From Chloroflexota bacterium (GTDB taxonomy: Bacteria > Chloroflexota > Anaerolineae > Anaerolineales > Villigracilaceae), in assembly GCA_019873655.1 (NCBI GenBank), contig JAIOAU010000004.1, positions 1-64,000 of the forward strand: a stretch of 64,000 nt of DNA, given 5' to 3'. The translations under genes and the position numbers were made by a program. The notes under the pieces were generated by a model. It saw only the letters and a list, made by a program, of their open reading frames with translations, made no database searches and was not told the origin of the DNA. Every line of letters begins with the position of its first letter. The stretch's first letter is position 1. This document shows positions 24,225 to 32,711 of the stretch, piece after piece.

Positions 24225-24857
24225 CTACTCCTGCGGAGCGGGATTCTGGCGCAGGTAGCCGATGAGCGTCAGCAGGCCGGAGAGAATCAGCGCCAGCCCT
24301 ATGGCGGCATAATAGGCAGACAAGGCAAGGTAATTGCCCAGCCCGGCGAAAGCCAATCCCAGCCCGGCCAGGGCGCTGAAAGCCGCCAGCAGGTAGAAAC
24401 GCGGCACGGCCGAGCGCCAGGCCAGGATGCCAAACACGAACGCCAGAAGCAGGCCGGTCGCCGGCGGCATGACGTCGAAGCCGGAGAACGAGCGCGTCAC
24501 CAGAACGGCGATCACAGCCGCGATCAGGCCGGCGATACCCGCCAAGAGGAGAAGCCGCAGGAAACGCGGCAGGCCGGCGGGGCGGCGGTAGGTCACGTAG
24601 CCGGTGCGCGGGTAGGTCACCCGCTCTTTGATGCGTCGGGTCAGCCAGTTGACCAGCAGAATGCCGAGGATGAAGACCAGCACCAAAGCCCCATCTACCA
24701 CACCCGAAAGCCAGGAACCCTGGACCAGTTTTTCGGTCAGGAAATAGAGGCCCATGAGCAGGCACAACAGGCCAAAGCCGATTTCGTAAGAGCCGTCCAC
24801 GTACCAGTATTGGATGGCGCGTCGCTGGGGCTGGGCCAGGGGATCGGGGGCGCTCAT
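24225..24857 (-). CDS. Membrane protein, first gene of the ABC exporter operon
   Basis: 210 residues with about six membrane helices in two groups separated by a charged loop (LTRRIKERVTYPRTGYVTYR). The N-terminus is hydrophilic (SAPDPLAQPQRRAIQYWYVD). No catalytic motif is seen and I do not recognise the family. It shares a promoter and operator with the winged-helix gene and the ABC genes, so it may be part of the same export or sensing system. Shine-Dalgarno GAAAGGAG. Confidence 0.8.
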   Translation of the reverse strand: MSAPDPLAQPQRRAIQYWYVDGSYEIGFGLLCLLMGLYFLTEKLVQGSWLSGVVDGALVLVFILGILLVNWLTRRIKERVTYPRTGYVTYRRPAGLPRFLRLLLLAGIAGLIAAVIAVLVTRSFSGFDVMPPATGLLLAFVFGILAWRSAVPRFYLLAAFSALAGLGLAFAGLGNYLALSAYYAAIGLALILSGLLTLIGYLRQNPAPQE

Positions 24858-24879
24858 AAAAGGCTCCTTTCAAAAACTA

Positions 24880-24930
24880 GTTTGTATTACAAACCTGTTT
24901 ATATAATACCACACTTCCCCTTTTTGTCAA
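24880..24930 (-). promoter_or_regulatory. Promoter and operator of the ABC exporter operon
   Basis: On the minus strand TTGACA (24930-24925) and TATTAT (24908-24903) are 16 bases apart, a near-consensus promoter. The 15-base palindrome GTTTGTATTACAAAC (24880-24894) covers the predicted start region about +2 to +16. It is the likely binding site of the winged-helix regulator encoded second in the operon. Confidence 0.88.
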
Positions 24931-24985
24931 GAGGCGAATCTCCGGGCGCAATTCCCCCACTGCCAGGCTATTTGAACTCCATCGT

Positions 24986-26788
24986 TTACGGTTCGGGCGT
25001 GGACGTAGGCGTGCGGGTCGGACGCGGCGTCGGCGTCCAGGTGGGGGTGACGCCCAGCCGCTCGTAGGCCTGGTTGCGCCATTCGGCGGGCATGGCCTCT
25101 TCGGGCAATTCGAGCAGGCGACGCCAGGCGCGGCTGGCGGAAACGGGGTCGTTGATTCGCTCGAGGCTGACCGCCTGCCAGTAGATGGCTTTGGCGCGTT
25201 CTTCGTCCGTGTCAGCGCGGCCGAGGGCGTTTTCGAAACGCAGGTAAGCGGTGCCGAATTGTCCTTGCTGGTAATAGGCCATTCCCAGGCCAAAAGCGGC
25301 GTCGAAATCGTTCGGATCGAACGTCAGGGCGCGCTCGAAATCGCGCCGGGCGGCGTCGGGATTGCCGAGGTTGAGGTAGGCCTCGCCGCGCTGGTAATAG
25401 GCCTCGCCATTGTAGCGATCGAGCGCCAGGCTGCGGTCGAGGGCGCGCACAGCCAACGGGTAATCGCCGACGGCGTTGTAGGCGGTTCCGAGCATGGCAA
25501 AGGCCTGGGCATCATCGGGCACATAGAGGGTATAGAGTTGCAAGACGCCCACGGCGTCGGGATAACGCTGGACAGCATAATAGGCCTCCCCCAGGGTTCG
25601 ATAGACGGGCAGAAGGGTAAGGTCCAACTGGTTGGCGCGTTCCGCCGAGGCGATGGCGTCCTGATAGCGTCTGAGCGCGAGTTGCGCCTGGGCCATGTAC
25701 ATGTAGGCGACGGCCGAGTTCGGATTTTGGTTGCTGGCAATTTGGAGGTCGCGCAGGGCGCGCTCCCACTCATAACGGTCGAGATAATAGGCGCCGCGTT
25801 CGATGTAGGCCAGGGTGAAATTCGGGTCGATGGCAATGGCCTCATCATAGTAGGAAATCACATCCGCATCGGGATCCAGAATGTGGTAGATCATGGCCCT
25901 TCCCAGGAAAGGCGGGCCAAAACCGGCGTTGAGGGAGATGGCTCTTTCGTAATACGTCAAGGCAGACTGATAGTTACCGGCCAGCCGCGCGCATTCTCCC
26001 AAATAATAGTAAGCGTCGGCGGCATCTGGCTCCATGGTCAGCACTTGTTCGAGGAGCGGAATCGCTTCCCGGCACTGGCCGCGCTCGAGATAGGTCTTGG
26101 CAGCCATGAAAGCATCCCGGCTCTGGCCGAAATGTTCGGTGACCACGTAGAGAGGGGTGGGAGTGTACGGAGCGGGAAGGAGCAAAGCCAGCGGCGTCGG
26201 CGCGGAGAACGTGGGAGTCACTGTCCGGTAGAGGGGCGTGGCCGTGGGGGTGGGGGTTTCCGTCGCGGTCGGCTGGCGGAAAGGCGTGCCGCGGGCGTAA
26301 CTGGCAGGCTGACGAGGGAAGACGATCATCACAATGTAGAATGCGGCCAACAGAAGCAAGCCCGCCGCGCCGATGACAACCAGTCGGACGATGGGATTGG
26401 CCAGGCCGCGCTTGGCGGGGGGGCGCGGCGGTTCCTCGCTGACTTTGAGCGTCTCCTCCCACGAGCGGGGTCGGTTTAGAGGGAAAGGGGCCACCGAGTC
26501 ATCGGGCGGCAGAGCGCCGAACAAGGTCAGGCCGCGGCGGGCAGCCGCGTTCTGCGGGTCGAACTGGAGCGCCATCTGCAGGCAGTAGAGGCGTTCTTTC
26601 TGGGTGTCCACTGCGGCGCTCAACCAGACCCAGTAGACGGCGTTTTTCTGGTCGGTTTTGAGCAGGCGGGTCAGCAGGTCGCGCGCCCGCACCCGGTCCC
26701 CCTGACGCAAGGCTTCGATCGCCTCGCGCAGCATGGCGTTTTCTCCGCTTTCGGGCGGCTCTTCTGGCAAGAACTGTTCTTCGGCCAT
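24986..26788 (-). CDS. TPR repeat protein with one membrane helix
   Basis: 600 residues. A cytoplasmic N-terminal TPR-like part (AIEALRQGDRVRARDLLTRL), one membrane helix (about 137-158, IVRLVVIGAAGLLLLAAFYI), a Thr/Pro-rich linker, then about nine TPR motifs on the outer side (for example DAYYYLGECARLAGNYQSAL and AYYQRGEAYLNLGNPDAARR). It ends in a Thr-Pro tail (TPTWTPTPRPTRTPT), a feature of exported Chloroflexota proteins. Probably a scaffold for envelope complexes. An extended -10 element (26795-26803) ends 6 bases before the ATG, with no Shine-Dalgarno, predicting a leaderless mRNA. Confidence 0.88.
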   Translation of the reverse strand: MAEEQFLPEEPPESGENAMLREAIEALRQGDRVRARDLLTRLLKTDQKNAVYWVWLSAAVDTQKERLYCLQMALQFDPQNAAARRGLTLFGALPPDDSVAPFPLNRPRSWEETLKVSEEPPRPPAKRGLANPIVRLVVIGAAGLLLLAAFYIVMIVFPRQPASYARGTPFRQPTATETPTPTATPLYRTVTPTFSAPTPLALLLPAPYTPTPLYVVTEHFGQSRDAFMAAKTYLERGQCREAIPLLEQVLTMEPDAADAYYYLGECARLAGNYQSALTYYERAISLNAGFGPPFLGRAMIYHILDPDADVISYYDEAIAIDPNFTLAYIERGAYYLDRYEWERALRDLQIASNQNPNSAVAYMYMAQAQLALRRYQDAIASAERANQLDLTLLPVYRTLGEAYYAVQRYPDAVGVLQLYTLYVPDDAQAFAMLGTAYNAVGDYPLAVRALDRSLALDRYNGEAYYQRGEAYLNLGNPDAARRDFERALTFDPNDFDAAFGLGMAYYQQGQFGTAYLRFENALGRADTDEERAKAIYWQAVSLERINDPVSASRAWRRLLELPEEAMPAEWRNQAYERLGVTPTWTPTPRPTRTPTSTPEP

Positions 26789-26794
26789 GAAATG

Positions 26795-26803
26795 AGTTTA
26801 GCA
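26795..26803 (-). promoter_or_regulatory. Extended -10 element of the TPR gene
   Basis: TGCTAAACT on the minus strand ends 6 bases before the ATG at 26788. Confidence 0.45.
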
Positions 26804-26876
26804 CAGCCTGAGCAGAGGGGCAAGTGCCAGGAGAGAAGATGCTCGTGCAAAATCGCCAGCAGATCGGTTTCCGTCT

Positions 26877-27449
26877 CTAGCGGACCAATTTCCAGGCCGC
26901 CGGAAGAGCCAGGGCGGCGAGGACGATTTTGAGCGCATCGCCGACCAGGAAGGGCAACACCCCCAGAATCAGGGCCTTCGAGAGGCCCAGCAAGAGCGCC
27001 AGCCAGCCCGCGCCGCAGGCGTAGATGACCAGCATGCCGCTCAGGAAGGGCAGCCAGGAGGTGCGCAGCGAACGCTCCAGGCCGCGTTCGGCCAGCCGGC
27101 CAGCGACCCAGGCCGCGGCGACGAATCCCAGCAGGTAACCGCCGGTCGGCCCGAGGGCGTACGCCGCGCCAGACGCCCCGCCGGCAAAGACGGGCAGTCC
27201 AATCAGGCCGAGAGCGAGATACAGCCCGAGCGAGAGCGCGCCGCGCCGCGCTCCCAGCGCCGCCCCAACGAGCAGGACGGCAAAGGTCTGAGCGGTGAGC
27301 GGCACGGGGGTAAACGGCAGGGGAATGCGCACCTGCGCCAGGGCGGCGGTGAACAACGTCCCGGCCAGAATCAGGCCCAGGTCGCGCTGCCAGGCCAAAG
27401 TCTGGGGGAAGAGGCGGCGGGCAAGGTGGGGAGCAAGAGTCGTGTACAT
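26877..27449 (-). CDS. bioY: Biotin transporter BioY (ECF S component)
   Basis: 190 residues from ATG 27449 (Shine-Dalgarno GGAAG). Six membrane helices with the BioY hallmarks: PVPLTAQTFAVLLVGAALG, GARRGALSLGLYLALGLIGL, FAGGASGAAYALGPTGGYLL and a C-terminal FLVGDALKIVLAA. It imports biotin, alone or with an ECF energy module. No ECF ATPase or biotin gene is adjacent. The remaining upstream gap to 27638 shows no clear biotin operator. Confidence 0.95.
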   Translation of the reverse strand: MYTTLAPHLARRLFPQTLAWQRDLGLILAGTLFTAALAQVRIPLPFTPVPLTAQTFAVLLVGAALGARRGALSLGLYLALGLIGLPVFAGGASGAAYALGPTGGYLLGFVAAAWVAGRLAERGLERSLRTSWLPFLSGMLVIYACGAGWLALLLGLSKALILGVLPFLVGDALKIVLAALALPAAWKLVR

Positions 27450-27638
27450 GTCACTTCCTGAAAATGGATTCGAGAGGTTTAACCCCTGCCCCCTTACAAA
27501 AGTCACGCCATCGCCGCTTGACTGGTCTATGGCCTCACAGTACAATCATGACCTATCCAGTCCCTAATATCTTGCAGGCTGTCCTTCCGTGAATCTTTGG
27601 CCGCCGGCTGTCGAAGGTTTTTTCGGGGAGGGAGAAGG

Positions 27639-29351
27639 ATGAAGATCAAACACCTCTGGCCTTTGTTGAGCGTCCTCCTCTTGCAAACGATTCTGGCGAT
27701 CTTCGTCTTGCTCCAGATGCAATTCGACGCCGGACGCGGACAAATCATCAATTATCCGGCGCTGCGGACGGCGCTGGCGGCGCTGCTTGCCCTGAGCGCC
27801 CTGGCGACGATCGGGCTGGGGGTGTGGATGGGGCTGGCCCCGGCCAAGGCGGCCGGACTCTTGAATCGCCTGGATGAATGGCTGACCGGCCCCCGGCCGC
27901 GCCTGTTTTTCGCTCAGGGGGCGCTGTTCCTGTTGGGGATTTTCCTGTTCGAGTGCTTTCTGCTGACTTATATTGCCTTCCCCGTACCGGCGCGTCCTGT
28001 CCTGCTGTGGGCGTCGCTGGCCGCCTTCGAACTCTGGCTGACGCTGCGCCTCGTCTATGCGAAGGTCTATCGGCAGCGGCCCTCCTGGCTGGCCCGTCTG
28101 CGGGCCGGTTGGGCAGGCTGGCTGCCGGTCCAGCGCCGGACGTTCATTGTCCTGGCAATCATCGGGGCAATTTATTTCTCGGCCTTCGCGCCGTTCAATT
28201 ATCGTCTCGATGCGCAGGGGCGCTTCCTGATGCATCCCGACGAGCACATCATTTACCCCGACGTAGCCAAGGTGCTGGTGCTGGAAGGCACGTTTGCCGA
28301 CATGGTGCACAAAGACCTGGAGACCTGGCCGTTCTGGTACGGTTTCCCCTACCTGCCGCTCTCGGCCTCGGTGTTGATCGTGCCGCGCCTGATTTTCGGC
28401 AACGACTATGTCCATCAGGTGCAGTTAAACCTCTTCCTGCTGCGCCAATTCATCAGCGTCCTGCCGATGATTCTGGCCATCGGTCTGCTGATTTACCTGG
28501 TGACGCGCTTCCGCTCGCTGGCGGCCTCGGTGGGATTGTATGTGTTTCTCTTGTTGATTCCGGGCGTGGTCAAATACAACTACCGTTTCTGGCATCCAGA
28601 CAGTCTGATTCTGCTGCTGGTGACGCTCACCCTCTTCTTCCTGGACCGGGACCGTCTGCGCTTCGGGCGTGACTTTTACCTGGCGGCGGTCGCCTGCGGC
28701 CTGGCGGCGGCGATCAAACTGTGGGGGCTGTTCTTCTTCCTGACGATTGCAGGCGTGCTGCTGGCCGGCCTGATTCGCAAAGTCTTGACGTTCCGGCGCA
28801 TGGTCGCGGCGGGGGCGGGTTTCATCGGCGTGATGCTGTTGACCGTCATTCTCACCAGTCCCACTCTCCTGGCCCCGCAGCCTTTCCTTTCGTACGCGCG
28901 CGGCATTCAATACGAGAGTCAGGTCATCGCCGAGGGATACGATGAACCCGATCCGACCGGCGTCTATCAGACCGGCCTGGCGAATTGGCTGCCTTACTTC
29001 CGGCAACACTACATGGAGCCGTATTTTTTCTTCTTTGCCTTCTTTGCGCTGCTGACAGGGTCGCTGCTCGGCTCGGCGCGGCCGCTCAACCGGCTGTTTT
29101 TGTCCTGGTGTCTGGTGCTGGCGGTGTATCTGATCGGTTTCGTGGCCGTCAAGCGCTATCATTACATGCTGCCCTTGGCGGTGCCCCTCTCGGCGGCGCC
29201 TTTCCTGTTCCCGGCGCTGGCGGAGGGACTGGCTTTTCTGCGCAAGCCGGCCGCGTCTGTCCTCCTGTGGATCGTGACCGCCGGCCTGTACGCCAGCCAG
29301 TTCGTCTTCAACCTCATCACGATTTTCACCTCCTCCGCGATGGGGTTCTAA
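27639..29351 (+). CDS. Membrane glycosyltransferase, GT39/ArnT-like
   Basis: 570 residues from ATG 27639, which follows a good Shine-Dalgarno (GGAGGGAGAAGG); a TTG further upstream (27597) is unlikely. It has about 12 membrane helices, and the first large loop after the fourth or fifth helix carries the acidic motif FLMHPDEHIIYPD, as in PMT/ArnT-type lipid-linked sugar transferases (GT-C fold). The acceptor and donor are unknown. It lies beside the amino-sugar and GT2 genes, which suggests a role in surface glycan or protein glycosylation. The stop is 22 bases before the tRNA gene. Confidence 0.82.
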   Translation: MKIKHLWPLLSVLLLQTILAIFVLLQMQFDAGRGQIINYPALRTALAALLALSALATIGLGVWMGLAPAKAAGLLNRLDEWLTGPRPRLFFAQGALFLLGIFLFECFLLTYIAFPVPARPVLLWASLAAFELWLTLRLVYAKVYRQRPSWLARLRAGWAGWLPVQRRTFIVLAIIGAIYFSAFAPFNYRLDAQGRFLMHPDEHIIYPDVAKVLVLEGTFADMVHKDLETWPFWYGFPYLPLSASVLIVPRLIFGNDYVHQVQLNLFLLRQFISVLPMILAIGLLIYLVTRFRSLAASVGLYVFLLLIPGVVKYNYRFWHPDSLILLLVTLTLFFLDRDRLRFGRDFYLAAVACGLAAAIKLWGLFFFLTIAGVLLAGLIRKVLTFRRMVAAGAGFIGVMLLTVILTSPTLLAPQPFLSYARGIQYESQVIAEGYDEPDPTGVYQTGLANWLPYFRQHYMEPYFFFFAFFALLTGSLLGSARPLNRLFLSWCLVLAVYLIGFVAVKRYHYMLPLAVPLSAAPFLFPALAEGLAFLRKPAASVLLWIVTAGLYASQFVFNLITIFTSSAMGF

Positions 29352-29354
29352 CCA

Positions 29355-29363
29355 TGCTATAAT
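29355..29363 (+). promoter_or_regulatory. Extended -10 promoter of the tRNA gene
   Basis: TGCTATAAT ends 10 bases before the tRNA 5' end at 29374. No convincing -35 is visible. Confidence 0.6.
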
Positions 29364-29373
29364 TTCCCCCGCC

Positions 29374-29446
29374 GGGCCCGTAGCTCAGGGGTGAGAGCAG
29401 GCGACTCATAATCGCTTGGTCGCTGGTTCGAATCCAGCCGGGCCCA
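29374..29446 (+). tRNA. ileX: tRNA-Ile(CAU), lysidine type
   Basis: 73 nt. Acceptor GGGCCCG pairs with CGGGCCC, discriminator A, no encoded CCA. The D stem is GCTC/GAGC, anticodon stem GGCGA/TCGCT with loop CTCATAA (anticodon CAT), and the T arm GCTGG TTCGAAT CCAGC. The anticodon arm and T arm are almost identical to E. coli ileX, whose C34 is changed to lysidine by TilS to read AUA. It is not an initiator: the three G-C pairs of the anticodon stem and the C-A mismatch are missing. It could only otherwise be elongator Met, which is less similar. Confidence 0.9.
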
Positions 29447-29449
29447 TTG

Positions 29450-29661
29450 TTGCATCGAATTGTACGAATGATACGAAAGGCTTTTTCGTAAAATTCGCCG
29501 CCCGAATCGAGTCATTCCTCTTCGGGCGGCGATTCGATGACTTCCTCGATCATTTTTGCATCGAATTGCACGAATGATACGAAAGGCTTTTTCGTAAAAT
29601 GCGCCGCCCGTATCAAGTCATTCCTCTTCGGGCGGCGATTCGATGATTTCCTCGATGATGA
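29450..29661. repeat. 106-bp tandem duplication including the end of the GT2 gene
   Basis: Unit 1 is 29450-29555 and unit 2 is 29556-29661; they differ at only a handful of positions. Each unit starts TTGCATCGAATTG, contains CGAAAGGCTTTTTCGT hairpins and the last codons of the glycosyltransferase (IESPPEEE and TGA). Unit 1 therefore carries a non-functional second copy of the C-terminal tail. The block directly follows the tRNA. Confidence 0.92.
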
Positions 29662-30565
29662 AGGGCGGACGCTTGCGGGTCTCGTCCAGGTTGCGCCAGA
29701 GGTACTCACCCAGGATGCCCAGCAGGAGCATTTGAATCCCCGAAACGAGCAGCAGGACGATCATCAGCGAGGCCCATCCCTGGGCTTCGATGGCATAGAA
29801 CAGGCGCAGGAACAGGATGACCACAGCATACAGCGCGCCTAGCACGCTCAGACAGATTCCCAGCAGCGAGGCGGCGCGGACGGGGAAATAACTGAACGCC
29901 ACGAACGAGTCGATGAAATATTTGATTTTGCGCCTCAGCGTCCACATCGAGCGGCCGTAGCGGCGCTCGCGCTTCTTGCGGTCGTAATAGACCACCGCCG
30001 GCTGGAATCCCAGCCACAGAATCAGCCCCATCAGATAGACATTGTGCTCCTGGATGCGGTTGATCTGCTCGCAAACCTGCCGGTCGAGCAGGAAGAAGTC
30101 GAAGCCGCGCTTGGGCATAGACGGGATGGCAAAGCGCCGGAAGAGGGCGTAGAAGATGTCCGAGAGCAGATTGCTCAGGAAGCCGTCGTCGCGGCCGCGA
30201 CGGGCGGCCAGCACCACTTTGGCGCCCGCCTGCCAGCGGTCGAGCATCTCGGCAATCAGTTCGGGCGGATCCTGCAAATCGGCGGCGATGGCGGCCACGG
30301 CGTCGCCGCGCGCCTGGGTCAGTCCGGCCATGATGGCCGCGTTCGAGCCGAAGTTGCGCGAAAGTTTGACCACCCGCGCCCGCCTCTCCTGGCGGGCCAG
30401 CGCTTGCAGCACTGGGTAGGACTCGTCGGACGAGCCGTCATCCACGAAGACGAATTCATAGCGGCGGGCCGGGTCTTTGGCCGCCAGGTCCTGAAAGCGC
30501 GCCAGCAGGTCGGGCAGGCTGGCGGCGTTGTTGTACACCGGGACGACAATCGAAATCAGGCTCAC
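29618..30565 (-). CDS. Glycosyltransferase family 2, polyprenyl-phosphate sugar transferase type
   Basis: 315 residues from GTG 30565. The N-terminal GT-A domain has [28 protein letters not shown] and [11 protein letters not shown] (DLQDPP is typical of DPM1/GtrB-like enzymes). Two membrane helices follow (about 228-250 and 263-285), as in GtrB. The start codon overlaps the aminotransferase stop (GTGA), so the genes are coupled. It probably transfers a sugar from a nucleotide to undecaprenyl phosphate for surface glycans. The acidic tail ([13 protein letters not shown]) is duplicated in non-coding form downstream. Confidence 0.9.
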   Translation of the reverse strand: MSLISIVVPVYNNAASLPDLLARFQDLAAKDPARRYEFVFVDDGSSDESYPVLQALARQERRARVVKLSRNFGSNAAIMAGLTQARGDAVAAIAADLQDPPELIAEMLDRWQAGAKVVLAARRGRDDGFLSNLLSDIFYALFRRFAIPSMPKRGFDFFLLDRQVCEQINRIQEHNVYLMGLILWLGFQPAVVYYDRKKRERRYGRSMWTLRRKIKYFIDSFVAFSYFPVRAASLLGICLSVLGALYAVVILFLRLFYAIEAQGWASLMIVLLLVSGIQMLLLGILGEYLWRNLDETRKRPPFIIEEIIESPPEEE

Positions 30566-31689
30566 GGGACCTCGGCAGGGGGGAGGTGATAGAAGGCGCG
30601 GATGGCCGCGCAGACGCGCAACACCTGCGCCTCGCTCAGATGCGGCCCGATGGGCAGGCTCAACACTTCGCGGTGGATGCGTTCGGTGATCGGCAGGCTG
30701 CCCGGCGGCAGACCCAAGTCCTGGTAGGCCGGCTGGAGGTGGGGCGGAATCGGGTAGTGAATCAGGGTCTCGATTCCCTCCTGGCGCAGATGGGCCTGCA
30801 GGGCGTCGCGGTCGGGGGCGCGGACGACGAACAAATGCCAGACGGGTTCGATTCCCTCCGGGATGAGCGGCAGGAGCAGGGGGGTCTCCGCCAGTTGTTC
30901 GAGGTAGAGGCGCGCCAGGCGGGCGCGGCGGGCGTTCCACTCGTCCAGATGGGGCAGTTTGGCGCGCAGGACGGCCGCCTGCAATTCGTCCAGCCGGCTG
31001 TTGAAGCCCTTGTACAGGTTGTGATATTTCTGGCGCGAGCCGTAGTTGCGCAGGGCGCGAATCTTCTCGGCGAGTTGCTCGTCATCGGTGGTGACCGCCC
31101 CGGCGTCGCCGAGCGCGCCGAGGTTCTTGGACGGGTAGAAACTCCAGCCGGCGGCGCGCCCCAGGCCGCCGACCCGCCGCCCGCGATAGCGCGCCCCGTG
31201 CGCCTGGGCGGCGTCCTCGACGACGAGCAGGCCGCGTTCCCCGGCCAGGCGGTGGATGGCCTCCATCTCCGCCGGCTGGCCGTAGAGATGGACGGGCAGG
31301 ATGGCTTTGGTGCGCGGCGTCAGGGCGGCCTCGATTCGCTCCGGGTCGAGGTTGTAGGTCCGCTCGACCGGCTCGACCGGCTTCGGCCGCGCCCCGCAGT
31401 AGGTGACCGCCAGCCAGGTGGCGATGTAGGTGTTGGCCGGCACGATGACCTCGTCGCCGGGGCCGATTCCGGCGGCCCGCAGAATCAGGTGCAGCGCCTC
31501 CAGGCCGTTGCCCACGCCGACGCAGTACTTCGTCCCCACGTAGGCGGCGAATTCGGCCTCGAAGGCCTGCCCCTCGCGCCCCAGGATGAACCAGCCCGAA
31601 TCCAGCACCCGGGCGCAGGCCTGGTCGAGTTCGGCGCGCAGTTCGGCGACGGCCGCCCCCACGTCCAGGAAAGGCACTTCAACGCCCAT
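30562..31689 (-). CDS. DegT/DnrJ/EryC1/StrS sugar aminotransferase, FdtB/QdtB-like
   Basis: 375 residues. PLP-binding features: [20 protein letters not shown] contains the Schiff-base Lys (about residue 188), with [14 protein letters not shown] (the Asp that holds the pyridine ring) before it. Its N-terminus [20 protein letters not shown] is the DegT pattern. The gene overlaps the ketoisomerase/acetyltransferase gene by 11 bases. In dTDP-3-amino-sugar pathways (Fuc3NAc, Qui3NAc) this enzyme aminates the 3-keto sugar. The substrate is inferred from the neighbour. Confidence 0.92.
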   Translation of the reverse strand: MGVEVPFLDVGAAVAELRAELDQACARVLDSGWFILGREGQAFEAEFAAYVGTKYCVGVGNGLEALHLILRAAGIGPGDEVIVPANTYIATWLAVTYCGARPKPVEPVERTYNLDPERIEAALTPRTKAILPVHLYGQPAEMEAIHRLAGERGLLVVEDAAQAHGARYRGRRVGGLGRAAGWSFYPSKNLGALGDAGAVTTDDEQLAEKIRALRNYGSRQKYHNLYKGFNSRLDELQAAVLRAKLPHLDEWNARRARLARLYLEQLAETPLLLPLIPEGIEPVWHLFVVRAPDRDALQAHLRQEGIETLIHYPIPPHLQPAYQDLGLPPGSLPITERIHREVLSLPIGPHLSEAQVLRVCAAIRAFYHLPPAEVP

Positions 31690-32617
31690 CTTTGTTCACC
31701 AGTTCGATGAATTCTTCGTAATCGCGGATGTAATCCTCGGCCGAGTACACGTCCGAGGCCAGGACGAGCAGGATGGCGTCCGGCGTGTATTTGTATTGCA
31801 GCGCCCAGACCATGGGGGGAATGTACAGGCCGACCTCCGGCTGGTCGAGGACGACCTCCTCGCGGTTGCGCCCGTCGTCCAGGATGACGGCGCAGGAGCC
31901 TTTCAGGCAGATCAGCACCTGGTGCTGGGCGCGGTGGGCGTGTTCGCCGCGCACTTCGCGGCTGGGCACGTCGTAGATGACGAAATACCGCTTGGGGACG
32001 AAGGGCAGGTGCTGGTCGTACTCGCCGAAGGTGAGACGGCCGCGCAGATCGACGACCGAGGGCAGGCGCAGGAGCCGCGCCCCGCCGACCTCCAGCGGCC
32101 GCGGCGCCGCCCCCGCGCTGGTCTTGACCCCCTGGCGCGCCGCCGACGAGACATAGCCCTTGACCCGCGCCGGGTTGCCGACCACGATCATGTTCGGCGA
32201 GACGTCTTTGGTCACCACCGCCCCCGCCCCGATCATGGCGTTGGCGCCGATGACGATGCCCGGCAGGAGGGTGGCATTCGCGCCGATGGAAGCCCCTTTA
32301 CGCACCAGCGTGCGGCTGAAGGCTTCGGGGTACTGCTTGCTGCGCGGAAAGGGGTCGTTGGTGAAGGTGGCGTTCGGGCCGATGAAGACATCGTCCTCGA
32401 TGGTCACCCCGTCCCACAACTGGACGCCGGACTTGATGGTGACGCGGTTGCCCACGGTGACGTCGTTCTCGATGAAGACGTGGTCGCAGATGTTGCAATC
32501 CTCGCCGATGACCGCCCCCGGCAGGATGTGGGCGAAAGCCCAGACGCGCGTCCGCGCCCCGATGCGGGCGCCCTCTTCCACGATGGCGTTCTTGTGAATG
32601 AAGACCGATTCGTCCAT
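31679..32617 (-). CDS. Bifunctional sugar N-acetyltransferase / 3,4-ketoisomerase (FdtD-like)
   Basis: 312 residues. The N-terminal half (1-155) is a left-handed beta-helix of hexapeptide repeats ([38 protein letters not shown]) as in acetyltransferases. The C-terminal half (about 170-310) is a WxcM/FdtA-type cupin ([19 protein letters not shown]). This fusion is known from Shewanella FdtD, which isomerises dTDP-4-keto-6-deoxyglucose and acetylates the amino sugar. With the aminotransferase next to it, the pair covers the late steps to dTDP-3-acetamido-3,6-dideoxyhexose; the RmlA/RmlB steps are not in the window. An extended -10 (TGATAAAAT) ends 7 bases before the ATG: leaderless. Confidence 0.92.
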   Translation of the reverse strand: MDESVFIHKNAIVEEGARIGARTRVWAFAHILPGAVIGEDCNICDHVFIENDVTVGNRVTIKSGVQLWDGVTIEDDVFIGPNATFTNDPFPRSKQYPEAFSRTLVRKGASIGANATLLPGIVIGANAMIGAGAVVTKDVSPNMIVVGNPARVKGYVSSAARQGVKTSAGAAPRPLEVGGARLLRLPSVVDLRGRLTFGEYDQHLPFVPKRYFVIYDVPSREVRGEHAHRAQHQVLICLKGSCAVILDDGRNREEVVLDQPEVGLYIPPMVWALQYKYTPDAILLVLASDVYSAEDYIRDYEEFIELVNKDGR

Positions 32618-32624
32618 GACGAAA

Positions 32625-32633
32625 ATTTTATCA
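32625..32633 (-). promoter_or_regulatory. Extended -10 element of the amino-sugar operon
   Basis: TGATAAAAT on the minus strand ends 7 bases before ATG 32617. It would drive the three-gene amino-sugar operon. Confidence 0.5.
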
Positions 32634-32664
32634 CCGATTGTCTCTCGTCAGCCGCTTAAAAAGC

Positions 32665-32691
32665 GTAGGGCGGAAGGACCTTCCGCCCTAC
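32665..32691. repeat. GTAG-type palindrome with 13-bp arms
   Basis: GTAGGGCGGAAGG, one base, CCTTCCGCCCTAC. Perfect arms; it begins with GTAGG like the main family. It lies between the amino-sugar promoter and the end of the membrane protein gene (32712). Confidence 0.8.
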
Positions 32692-32711
32692 AGGAGAGGA
32701 GAAGACAAGGG

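Noticed and set aside
29374-29446. tRNA-Met elongator or initiator
   Set aside because: CAT anticodon is shared, but the anticodon and T arms match ileX-type tRNA-Ile2 and initiator features are missing.
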